NCBI GenBank assembly: GCA_020851015.1 | Contig: JADZDN010000091.1 | Location: 1-6,824, forward strand | Length of the DNA stretch: 6,824 bases | Source: Alphaproteobacteria bacterium | Lineage (GTDB): Bacteria > Pseudomonadota > Alphaproteobacteria > JAEULC01 | Direction: 5' to 3' | Shown here: in pieces, positions 1 to 5,662 of the stretch | How positions within the stretch are numbered: the stretch's first letter is position 1 | How the letters are laid out: every line of letters begins with the position of its first letter | Program-made: the position numbers and the translations under genes | The notes under the pieces: generated by a model | Told to the model about the DNA's origin: nothing | What the model saw: only the letters and a program-made list of their open reading frames with translations | Databases searched by the model: none

Positions 1-1918
1 GCAGGTCGCGCAGGGAGACCAGCGGCAGCAGGCGGTCGCGCAGGCGCATGACCGGCGCGCCGTTGATGTTCTCGATCGCGTGCTCCGAGGTGGACGAGGC
101 GCGCACGAGTTCCAGCACGCTCATCTGCGGAATGGCGAAGCGTTCGCCGGCGCATTCGACGATCAGCGCCGAGACGATGGCGAGCGTCAGCGGGATCTTG
201 ATGACGGCCGTCGTGCCCTTGCCTTCGCGCGAGCGCAGCTCGACCGTGCCGCCGATCTTCTCGATGTTCGTGCGCACGACGTCCATGCCGACGCCGCGGC
301 CCGACACCGCCGTCACCTGCGCGGCGGTCGAGAAACCGGCGCGGAAGATGAACATGTGGATCTGCTGCTCGGACATCTCCTCGAGCTCGGCCTCGGTGGC
401 GAGACCCGAGGCGACCGCCTTCGCCTTGATTTTCGCCGTGTTCAGGCCGCGACCGTCGTCGGCGATCTCGATGATGATATGGCCGCCTTCGTGATAGGCG
501 TTGAGCGTGATGGTGCCAGTCTCGGGCTTGCCGGCGGCGGCGCGGTCCGACGGCATTTCGATGCCGTGGTCGCCCGAGTTGCGCACCATGTGCGTGAGGG
601 GATCGCGGATCAGCTCGAGCACCTGGCGGTCGAGCTCGGTTTCCGCGCCCAACATCACCAGCTCGATCTTCTTGTTCAATTCGTGCGACAGGTCGCGCAC
701 GATGCGCGGCAGCTTGGCCCAGGCGTTGCCGATCGGCTGCATGCGCGTCTTCATCACGCCTTCCTGCAGCTCCGACGTCACCTGGCTGAGGCGCTGCAGC
801 GGCGCGGCGAACTCGCTTTCCTGCTGGCTGCGCAGGATCTGCAGCAGCTGGTTGCGGGTCAGCACCAGCTCGCTGACCATCGTCATCAGGTTCTCGAGCA
901 GGTCGACGTGGACGCGGATGCTCTGGCCGGCGACCGAGGATTCCTTGGCCTCGACCGCGCCGCCCGCGGCCTTGGCCGGCGCGCCGTCGCCCTTGGCGAC
1001 GACCGCGGTCTTCGCGGCCGCCTTGTCGCCCGCCAGCAGGTCGTCCTTGACCGCGGCGAACAGCGGCAGCACCTCGGCCATCACGTCGGGCTGCACCTCG
1101 AGCATCTTCAGCGCCGCCTCGATATGGGCGCCCAGCAGCGCGAACTGCGGCGGTCCGAAACCTTTCGCCACGGCGGGCTGGAACAGCTTGGAAAGGTCGG
1201 CGGGCTTGTAGCGGTTGATCGAGCCCAGCGACTTCACCATGTAGTCGCGCAGATGGCCCTGCAGCAGGTCCATGTCGATGCCGTCGATCAGCGCCTTCAG
1301 CACCTTGTCGCCGGCGACGCTCTGGAACGCCGCGTCGACCATCGCGTCGACCATCGAATCGCCGCCGAAGCGCTCGTAGAGCGATCCCGCGGGCTTGGCC
1401 TTCTTCGCCTTGGCCGGCTCGGCGGCCTTGGGCGGCTCGGCCGCTTTCGGGGCTGCGGCCGGCGCGGCTTCCACCGGTGCCTCGGCCGGGGGCTCAGCCG
1501 GGGGCTCAGCGGACGCTTCGGGGGCCGCCTCGGCCTCGCCGCGTCCCTCGGCCAGCGCATTCAACTGGCTGGTCAAATCGCTGTCCTCGCCCGCCGGCTC
1601 GGCCTCGGTTGCCTCCAGTTCGGCCACCAGCGACTTGATGCGGTCGAGCGCCTTCAAGATCAGGCTGATCGCCTTGGGCGTAACCTGCATCTCGCCGTCG
1701 CGGACCTTGCCCAGCACGTTTTCGGCGGAGTGCGCCACCGCCTCGAGCCGCGGCAGGCCAAGAAACCCGCAAGTGCCCTTGATGGTATGGACGAGCCGGA
1801 AGATGTTGTTGAGCATCCCCGGGTCGTCGGGGTTCTGCTCCAGCTTCACCAGTTCAACGTCAAGGACCGCGATGCTCTCGGTCGTCTCGGTCAGGAATTC
1901 GCGAAGTAGGTCGTCCAT
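1..1918 (-). CDS. cheA: Chemotaxis histidine kinase CheA with an internal globin-like domain (3' end cut by window)
   Basis: CheA autophosphorylates and passes phosphate to CheY/CheB, linking chemoreceptors to the flagellar motor in cytoplasmic arrays. The window holds 639 codons; the C-terminus is missing. Domains in order: Hpt (P1) about 1-105 with the phospho-site His44 in LVHTIKGTCGFLG; an Ala/Pro/Glu-rich linker about 106-177; a truncated-hemoglobin-like domain about 179-297; a second linker to about 333; the P3 dimerisation helices about 334-395; the ATPase (P4) about 396-578, with N box HMVRNSGDHGIE (443-454), G1 DDGRGL (487-492), F box IFRAGFSTA (524-532) and G2 GRGVGMDVV (540-548); and the start of the CheW-like P5 domain from about 583. 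The ATG has AAGGG four bases upstream, and Hpt begins at once, so this start is preferred. No classical CheY-binding P2 is visible. CheA identity is near certain; the globin assignment is by recalled family pattern. Confidence 0.97.
   Translation of the reverse strand, partial: MDDLLREFLTETTESIAVLDVELVKLEQNPDDPGMLNNIFRLVHTIKGTCGFLGLPRLEAVAHSAENVLGKVRDGEMQVTPKAISLILKALDRIKSLVAELEATEAEPAGEDSDLTSQLNALAEGRGEAEAAPEASAEPPAEPPAEAPVEAAPAAAPKAAEPPKAAEPAKAKKAKPAGSLYERFGGDSMVDAMVDAAFQSVAGDKVLKALIDGIDMDLLQGHLRDYMVKSLGSINRYKPADLSKLFQPAVAKGFGPPQFALLGAHIEAALKMLEVQPDVMAEVLPLFAAVKDDLLAGDKAAAKTAVVAKGDGAPAKAAGGAVEAKESSVAGQSIRVHVDLLENLMTMVSELVLTRNQLLQILRSQQESEFAAPLQRLSQVTSELQEGVMKTRMQPIGNAWAKLPRIVRDLSHELNKKIELVMLGAETELDRQVLELIRDPLTHMVRNSGDHGIEMPSDRAAAGKPETGTITLNAYHEGGHIIIEIADDGRGLNTAKIKAKAVASGLATEAELEEMSEQQIHMFIFRAGFSTAAQVTAVSGRGVGMDVVRTNIEKIGGTVELRSREGKGTTAVIKIPLTLAIVSALIVECAGERFAIPQMSVLELVRASSTSEHAIENINGAPVMRLRDRLLPLVSLRDL
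1028..1384 (-). other. Truncated-hemoglobin-like (2/2 globin) domain inside CheA
   Basis: CheA residues about 179-297 follow the pattern of group I truncated hemoglobins. They begin SLYERFGG (family SLYxRxGG), continue with a VDAAFQSV helix (family VDxFYxxV), an IDMDLLQGH segment (family GVDMxxLxxH) and a KSLGS turn (family ALGG). They end with QFALLGAHIEAAL and a VMAEVLPLFAAVKDDLL helix, the usual last two helices. The usual B10 Tyr is Phe198. No His occurs between residues 223 and 264, where the proximal heme ligand should lie; the nearest candidates are His222 and His265. Seen: the motif order and length (about 119 residues). Known: trHb domains are about 115-130 residues. Inferred: a globin fold that may not bind heme in the usual way. 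Confidence 0.75.
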
Positions 1919-2014
1919 TTTGCCCTTGCCTGCAGCGAGTTGGTTCGGTTCGCGGTCGGCCGTGATGGCCCCCGACGACGCACGGAGAGGCAGGGCGAAG
2001 GTTGCAGAAATTGT

Positions 2015-2029
2015 TTAACAAGAGTTTGA
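2015..2029. promoter_or_regulatory. Possible CtrA-type binding site upstream of cheA
   Basis: The plus strand reads TTAA, seven bases, then TTGA, matching seven of the eight fixed bases of the full CtrA box (TTAA-N7-TTAA). It sits about 97 bp upstream of the cheA ATG in an AT-rich island within GC-rich DNA. It overlaps a perfect 11-bp inverted repeat, TTGTT-T-AACAA, at 2011-2021. The gene on its other side encodes ChpT, which phosphorylates CtrA in the known pathway. One mismatch makes a chance hit quite possible. Confidence 0.35.
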
Positions 2030-2143
2030 CGGGGAGCTGCCCGCCAACGCGCTCTATCTACTTGCACTTTCGGCATGTTCGGAAGGTGTAGACGCGGGCA
2101 TGAGGGCGCGGCCGTCAACCATGGTCGCGGGCCGGCCCGATCG

Positions 2144-2782
2144 CTAACCCGCGACGTTGGGGATCGTGACCGCGAAACTCATCTGGTCCTGTCCCGGTTC
2201 GGCGATCTCCAGCTTGCCGCCCATGCGGGCGGCCAGGCGCACCGCGAAATAGGGCTGCGCGCCGCGGGCGTTGAGCGCCTCGACCTTTGCCGCCGGGTTC
2301 AGCGCCTCGCGGATGTCCTCGTGCAGGCGGCAGGCAGGCCCGGCGGCGGCCACCGCGAGGCGCGCCTTGCCGTCCTCGCCGGCCACCGCGATACGCAACG
2401 TGCCGCCGCGCGGAAGCGCTTCCGAGGCAAGCGCCACAAGGTTCAGCAGCAACTTGCCCCAGCCGGGCGTTTCCGGCGCTTGCGCCGCCGGCTCCCACTC
2501 GATCGTCGCCTTCCCGCCCTCGAGGAAACCGGCGATCATCCCCTTCACGTCGTCCAGCGACTGCGCGATCTGCGAGCCGGCGAGGCCGAAGGCGATACGG
2601 TAGTACTGCAGCCGGCGCGCCGCCTGGCGGCCGCTGGTGCCGATCAGCGCCATCGCCTCGTCGCTGGCGCCGCCGAATTCCTCCATCAGCTCGACCCCGT
2701 TGTTGACGGCGCCGACCGGGCTCACCAGGTCGTGGCAAAGCCGGGAGCACAGCAGCTCCGCGATGCGAAGATCGTCGTTCAA
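2144..2782 (-). CDS. chpT: ChpT-type histidine phosphotransferase
   Basis: ChpT relays phosphate from the hybrid kinase CckA to the master regulator CtrA (and to CpdR) in alphaproteobacteria. The protein starts with a dimerising helical hairpin holding LLCSRLCHDLVSPVGAVNNG, with phospho-accepting His17 in the numbering used here. Then come RLQYYRIAFG and a degenerate ATPase-like half (KLLLNLVALASEALPRGG, later GAQPYFAVRLA) that in this family no longer works as a kinase. The start chosen is a TTG with GGGAGGA four bases upstream, giving 212 residues. A TTG 33 bases further upstream (2815) would add 11 residues but has no comparable ribosome site. The stop is TAG. It is upstream of and co-directional with cheA, which begins 225 bp later, and divergent from the DUF3553 gene. 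A further ChpT paralogue elsewhere in the genome cannot be excluded. Confidence 0.88.
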   Translation of the reverse strand: MNDDLRIAELLCSRLCHDLVSPVGAVNNGVELMEEFGGASDEAMALIGTSGRQAARRLQYYRIAFGLAGSQIAQSLDDVKGMIAGFLEGGKATIEWEPAAQAPETPGWGKLLLNLVALASEALPRGGTLRIAVAGEDGKARLAVAAAGPACRLHEDIREALNPAAKVEALNARGAQPYFAVRLAARMGGKLEIAEPGQDQMSFAVTIPNVAG

Positions 2783-2786
2783 TGTG

Positions 2787-2793
2787 TCCTCCC
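2787..2793 (-). promoter_or_regulatory. Strong ribosome binding site fixing the TTG start of chpT
   Basis: On the minus strand GGGAGGA is followed by CACA and then TTG. This is a near-ideal Shine-Dalgarno and supports the rare TTG codon over the longer reading. Confidence 0.7.
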
Positions 2794-2830
2794 GGCCGGA
2801 ACGCCTGTCCGCCAAATCCCTGGCGTCGAC

Positions 2831-2838
2831 ACTATACT
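2831..2838. promoter_or_regulatory. Candidate -10 element(s) in the chpT / DUF3553 divergent region
   Basis: ACTATACT reads TATACT on the plus strand (toward the DUF3553 gene) and TATAGT on the minus strand (toward chpT), each one mismatch from TATAAT. No convincing -35 hexamer is found at 16-18 bp on either side, so direction and use are open. Confidence 0.3.
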
Positions 2839-2894
2839 AGCGCATAGGAAGAATCGTTTGGGCAGATTGGCATGCTCGTCATGATAGGTGGAGC

Positions 2895-3077
2895 GTGACC
2901 GACCGGCTGGCGCCCGGTACCTGGGTGCGCAATCCGGCTCGCCCCGACTGGGGCCTGGGCCAGGTGCAATCCGCCGTTGGATCGCGCGTGACGGTCAGCT
3001 TCGAACATGCCGGCAAGCTCTTGATCAACACCGCGGTTGTAACGCTGGAGCCGGTTGACGAACGCACGCGAGCCTAG
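2895..3077 (+). CDS. Small DUF3553-family protein
   Basis: A 60-residue protein of unknown function. The core matches the DUF3553 pattern: PGTWVRNPARPDWGLGQVQS, then VTVSFEHAGKLLINTAVVTLEPV. The family is common in alphaproteobacteria, and similar segments are known at the C-terminus of some UvrD-like helicases. The spacing of Trp/Gly and beta-strand residues suggests a small SH3/Tudor-like barrel (inference). The start is GTG, with AGGTGGAG just upstream; an in-frame ATG further upstream was not found. There is no signal peptide or membrane segment. It diverges from chpT across 112 bp and converges on the YbaK-family gene. Whether it takes part in signalling is not shown. Confidence 0.85.
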   Translation: MTDRLAPGTWVRNPARPDWGLGQVQSAVGSRVTVSFEHAGKLLINTAVVTLEPVDERTRA

Positions 3078-3078
3078 G

Positions 3079-3099
3079 GCCGCCGAGCGGCGCGGCGGC
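3079..3099. terminator. GC hairpin between converging genes
   Basis: GCCGCC and GGCGGC (3079-3084 and 3094-3099) can pair over a nine-base loop; an alternative five-bp stem GCCGC/GCGGC forms at 3079-3091. It lies one base after the DUF3553 stop and touches the stop codon of the opposing gene. No T-run follows on either strand, so any terminator role is tentative. Confidence 0.35.
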
Positions 3100-3578
3100 T
3101 AACGCCTGGCGATGTCCGCCACCTGGCCCTGGGTCATGGCGACCAGGTCCTGCGCGCCGACCCGGAACACCGCGTTCGGCGTGCCGCCCGCCGCCCACAG
3201 CTCGCCCAGCGCCAGCAGGTCGCGGTCGATATAGGTCGCGAGCCGCGAGGGATGCCCGACCGGCGGCACGCCGCCGATCGCGAAGCCCGTGCGGTTGCGC
3301 ACGAACTCGGCGTCCGGCCGCTCGATGCGCTCGCCCACAAGCGCCGCCAGCTTCTTCTCGTCCACGCGGTTCTCGCCGCTGGCGATCACCAGCACCGGCC
3401 GGTCGCCCGGCCTTGTGCGGAAGATCAGCGACTTGGCGATCTGCGCCACCGTGCAGCCGACCGCGGCGGCGGCCTCGGCCGAGGTGCGCGTCGACGCTTC
3501 GTGCTCGATCACCGCGCAGGCGAACCCCAGGACGGCCAGCGCGTCCTGGACCTTCTGCGCGCTGGGACTGAGCGGCAC
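3099..3578 (-). CDS. YbaK/ProX-family aminoacyl-tRNA deacylase
   Basis: The protein belongs to the YbaK/prolyl-tRNA-synthetase-associated editing domain family, whose members remove wrongly attached amino acids (Cys, Ala) from tRNA, classically tRNA-Pro. The 159 residues are a full single domain. Visible marks are AQIAKSLIFR with the conserved Lys49, VLVIASGENRVDEKKLA (62-78), TGFAIGGVPPVGH (97-109) and GGTPNAVF (131-138). The start is GTG, 8 nt after the proC stop, so it should be translated from the proC message; the ribosome site is weak, which fits coupling. The exact tRNA and amino acid specificity cannot be read from the sequence. Confidence 0.9.
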   Translation of the reverse strand: MPLSPSAQKVQDALAVLGFACAVIEHEASTRTSAEAAAAVGCTVAQIAKSLIFRTRPGDRPVLVIASGENRVDEKKLAALVGERIERPDAEFVRNRTGFAIGGVPPVGHPSRLATYIDRDLLALGELWAAGGTPNAVFRVGAQDLVAMTQGQVADIARR

Positions 3579-3586
3579 GACGGCGC

Positions 3587-4411
3587 TCAGCCCGCCAGCT
3601 CGCGCGAGCGGCGCGTGGCGGCGGCGATCGCCCGGGTGAACAGCGGCTGCAGCCCGTCCGGCGCCATCAGCACCTTCAGCGCCTCGAGCGTCGTGCCGCC
3701 CGGGCTGGTGACGTTCTGGCGCAAGGTCGCGGGCTCGTCGGGCGACAGGCGCGCCAGCTCGCCCGATCCGCAGACCGTCGTGCGCGCCAGGCGCCTGGCC
3801 AGGTCGGGCGGAAGCCCGGCGTCGATGCCGGCCTGGGCCAGCACCTCGATCAGCAGGAAGACATAGGCGGGTCCGCCGCCGGACAGCGCGGTCACCGCGT
3901 CCAGCAGCGCCTCGTCCTCGACCCAGTGCACCTCGCCGACGGCGCCAAGCAGCCGGTCGGCCTGGCTGCGCCGCGCCGCGCTGACATGGCGATTCGGCAC
4001 GGCGACGGTGGCGCCGCGTCCGACCGACGCCGGCGTGTTCGGCATCGAGCGCACGACGGCCGCGTCGGCCCCGAGGTGGCGCGCGAAATAGGCCAGCGTC
4101 TTGCCGGCGGCGATCGACAGGAACAGCGGCTTTTCCGCCGCGATCCGCGCCAGCGCCGCCAGCCCCTGGTCCATCGTCTGCGGCTTGACCGCCAGCAGCA
4201 CGATGCCGGGCCTGACGCCGGCCAGGTCCTCGGCGCGCGCGACATGGGTTACGCCAGGTGCGCCGGAAAATTCGCGCATCGCCTCGGCGTTGGGTTCGAT
4301 GACATGGACCGGCGCGGCGCCGCCGCCGGCGATCTTCTGGTCGAGCCAGCCGCGCAGCAGCGCGCCGCCCATCTTGCCGCAGCCGAGGAGAAGCAGGGAT
4401 TCGGAGGTCAC
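3587..4411 (-). CDS. proC: Pyrroline-5-carboxylate reductase
   Basis: ProC reduces 1-pyrroline-5-carboxylate to L-proline with NAD(P)H, the last step of proline synthesis, in the cytoplasm. The 274 residues are normal for the family. The N-terminal Rossmann fold carries GCGKMGG (10-16), followed by LLAVKPQ (72-78), SIAAGKT (99-105) and RSMPNTPASVGRGAT (121-135). The C-terminal helical dimerisation and active-site part has ALSGGGPAYVFLLIE (175-189) and the P5CR signature from SPDEPATLRQNVTSPGGTT (223-241). The start is GTG, nine residues before the glycine loop, as expected; the Shine-Dalgarno is poor (AAAAAAGGGACC). The downstream YbaK-family gene is 8 nt away, a clear operon pair. Upstream lies the 103-bp inverted repeat. 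Confidence 0.97.
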   Translation of the reverse strand: MTSESLLLLGCGKMGGALLRGWLDQKIAGGGAAPVHVIEPNAEAMREFSGAPGVTHVARAEDLAGVRPGIVLLAVKPQTMDQGLAALARIAAEKPLFLSIAAGKTLAYFARHLGADAAVVRSMPNTPASVGRGATVAVPNRHVSAARRSQADRLLGAVGEVHWVEDEALLDAVTALSGGGPAYVFLLIEVLAQAGIDAGLPPDLARRLARTTVCGSGELARLSPDEPATLRQNVTSPGGTTLEALKVLMAPDGLQPLFTRAIAAATRRSRELAG

Positions 4412-4440
4412 GGGGGGTGGTCCCTTTTTTGCGTTCCTCT

Positions 4441-4543
4441 TCCTTCGAGACGCTCGCCGCGTTCGCTCCTCAGGATGACGCGTCCATTCGAAGCCGCAAG
4501 AATCGCGTCATCCGGAGGAGGCGCGAAGCGCCGTCTCGAAGGA
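4441..4543. repeat. Inverted pair of palindromic repeat elements between ybjN and proC
   Basis: Two arms of about 40 bp (4441-4482 and 4504-4543) are imperfect reverse complements around a 21-bp centre. The outer 12 bp (TCCTTCGAGACG / CGTCTCGAAGGA) and the inner GATGACGCG / CGCGTCATC match perfectly; the middle differs by substitutions and small indels. The right arm also holds its own hairpin, GGCGC-GAA-GCGCC, at 4520-4532. The layout resembles two head-to-head copies of the short dispersed CTTCGAGACG-type palindromes common in alphaproteobacterial intergenic DNA (from memory). It would form a long hairpin in the RNA ahead of proC. Confidence 0.8.
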
Positions 4544-4558
4544 TGATGAACGCAGAAT

Positions 4559-4573
4559 GGGGCGGAACGCCCC
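4559..4573 (-). terminator. Terminator-like hairpin after ybjN
   Basis: GGGGCG and CGCCCC pair perfectly around a three-base loop (GAA on plus, TTC on minus), starting 19 bases after the ybjN-like stop codon. On the minus strand only ATTCT follows, so the T-tract is weak. A plausible intrinsic terminator or RNA-stabilising stem. Confidence 0.5.
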
Positions 4574-4592
4574 GCCGGATCAATGGAAGAGT

Positions 4593-5096
4593 CTAGGCCT
4601 CGCCGATCGTGTCGACCATCGCCGACACCATCGCGTCGGACGGGTTCTTGCCGCCCCAGATCACGAACTGGAAGGCGGGATAGAAGCGGTCGGATTCGGA
4701 GAGGGCAATGTCCACAAGGTCCTCGAGCTGCTCGACCGCCGCGCCCCCCGCCCCGCGCAAGAGCAGGCTGTGGCGGAAGGTCGGCGTGGCGTCGTCCAGG
4801 CACAGCTCGAAATGCCCGGCCCACAGCGATTCGTTGATCAGCGCCAACAGGTCGACCACCGGACGCTTGCGGGCGTCGGGCACCTTGACGTCGAGCGAGC
4901 ACGAGAACTGCAGCGCGCAGAGATCGGGATGCCAGGCGAAGAACAGCCGGTAGTCGCCCCAGCGGCCGGCGATCTGCGCCAGCAGCTCCTCCTCGCCCGC
5001 CCGCTCGAACGGCCAGTCATGGGCGCTGACGATCTCTTCCACCAGATCGAGCGGGTTGGATTGGGAGGGGCTGCGCTCGGCAAGTGAAAGCGTCAT
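4593..5096 (-). CDS. YbjN-domain protein (type III chaperone-like fold)
   Basis: A 167-residue protein of the alphaproteobacterial YbjN family, whose exact role is unknown; E. coli YbjN is linked to stress and motility phenotypes, and the fold resembles type III secretion chaperones. Seen: an N-terminal helix NPLDLVEEIV (14-23), RWGDYRLFFAWHPDLCALQFSC (45-66), ALINESLWAGHFEL (85-98) and a closing SDRFYPAFQFVIWGGK (135-150). The ATG at 5096 is chosen because AGGAGG sits 7 nt upstream (5104-5109). A longer reading to 5195 adds 33 residues unlike the family and lacks a ribosome site. There is no signal peptide or membrane helix. It lies between ubiK and proC on the same strand; hairpins on its 3' side suggest its transcript partly ends before proC. 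Confidence 0.88.
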   Translation of the reverse strand: MTLSLAERSPSQSNPLDLVEEIVSAHDWPFERAGEEELLAQIAGRWGDYRLFFAWHPDLCALQFSCSLDVKVPDARKRPVVDLLALINESLWAGHFELCLDDATPTFRHSLLLRGAGGAAVEQLEDLVDIALSESDRFYPAFQFVIWGGKNPSDAMVSAMVDTIGEA

Positions 5097-5192
5097 CGCT
5101 ACCCCTCCTGCGACGGCCCGCGCGCTCGCGCGCACGAAGCCTTCATCCCCAGATGTCGTAGGTCCCACTTGATCTTGTGGAATAGGGACCTT

Positions 5193-5221
5193 CACCCGCT
5201 ACAAGAGGTAAACTGTGTCAA
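5193..5221 (-). promoter_or_regulatory. Weak promoter candidate for the ybjN-like gene
   Basis: A perfect TTGACA lies on the minus strand at 5216-5221, about 120 bp upstream of the ATG, in a relatively AT-rich gap between ubiK and ybjN. At a spacing of 17 bp the -10 position reads CGGGTG, which is a poor match. Only the -35 half is convincing. Confidence 0.25.
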
Positions 5222-5263
5222 ATCATTGAGTCGCACAAGAGGAAAGTTACGAGGGATTGTGGA

Positions 5264-5542
5264 CTAGTCCGGCTGATGCTCGCGGCTGGCGGTCGGCGCG
5301 ACCCGGCCTGCTTCGAGCGCGGCGACCCGCGCGGCCAGGCGCTCCTGCTCCTCGCGCGCGGCCTGGGCCATGGCGCGCACGACCTCGAACTCCTCGCGCG
5401 TGACCAGGTCCATGCCGGCCAGGATGCGCTCGAACTGCTGGCGCAGGCGCGCCTCGACCTCCTCGCGCACGCCGGCCAGCGTGCCCAGCGCGCCGCCCGC
5501 GACGCGTGCCAGGTCGTCGATCAGCCGATGGTCGAACTGCAT
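5264..5542 (-). CDS. ubiK: UbiK / BMFP-family ubiquinone biosynthesis accessory factor
   Basis: A 92-residue protein of the BMFP (YqiC/UbiK) family. E. coli UbiK is a small coiled-coil protein that helps aerobic ubiquinone synthesis and binds UbiJ and lipid. Seen: MQFDHRLIDDLARVAGGALGT (1-21, a predicted amphipathic N-terminus), EVEARLRQQFERIL (28-41), the family hallmark MDLVTREEFEVVRAMA (44-59) and a coiled-coil heptad stretch REEQERLAARVAALEA (63-78). The length is normal. The ATG has GGAG eight bases upstream. It diverges from hldD and is followed after 167 bp by the ybjN-like gene. The function in this organism is transferred from the family. Confidence 0.9.
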   Translation of the reverse strand: MQFDHRLIDDLARVAGGALGTLAGVREEVEARLRQQFERILAGMDLVTREEFEVVRAMAQAAREEQERLAARVAALEAGRVAPTASREHQPD

Positions 5543-5571
5543 GGAAGGAACTCCGTCGCTGCCCAGGGGAA

Positions 5572-5600
5572 AGTATGGCGGCGCGCGCCCGGCGCTTCAA
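5572..5600 (-). promoter_or_regulatory. Candidate promoter for ubiK
   Basis: On the minus strand TTGAAG (5595-5600) is followed by a 17-bp spacer and CATACT (5572-5577), a reasonable vegetative-sigma match. It would start transcription about 25 bases before the ubiK ATG. Confidence 0.45.
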
Positions 5601-5606
5601 TCCGCC

Positions 5607-5636
5607 TTGTCCCGCCCCGCCCCGACCACCTATAAG
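5607..5636 (+). promoter_or_regulatory. Candidate promoter for hldD
   Basis: TTGTCC (5607-5612), an 18-bp C-rich spacer and TATAAG (5631-5636) precede hldD. The expected start point is near 5643, giving a leader of about 20 bases with GGGAG as ribosome site (5652-5656). Its -35 lies only six bases from the -35 of the opposing ubiK promoter candidate. Confidence 0.5.
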
Positions 5637-5662
5637 GCCGCCATGCCGTCTGGGAGCGCCAC

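Noticed and set aside
80..1909. A 609-codon open frame on the plus strand opposite cheA.
   Set aside because: It is the antisense shadow of a high-GC gene: composition is dominated by R, L, H, D, A and Q, there are no domains, and the opposite strand encodes an unmistakable CheA.
1891..2118. A 75-codon minus-strand frame between chpT and cheA.
   Set aside because: It overlaps the cheA start out of frame, and has no ribosome site or recognisable pattern.
2129..2140. Perfect palindrome CGGGCCGGCCCG just after the chpT stop.
   Set aside because: No loop and no T-tract; such short GC palindromes are expected by chance in this composition.
2115..2750. A 211-codon minus-strand frame overlapping chpT.
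   Set aside because: Arg/Gly-rich frame-shifted shadow; the other frame carries the ChpT motifs and a strong ribosome site.
5108..5140. Alternating GCGCGC-rich stretch upstream of ybjN.
   Set aside because: Ordinary high-GC sequence without a stable, specific structure or conserved motif.
5097..5195. N-terminal extension of the YbjN-like protein to 200 residues.
   Set aside because: The extra 33 residues do not resemble the family, and the AGGAGG at 5104-5109 places the start at 5096.
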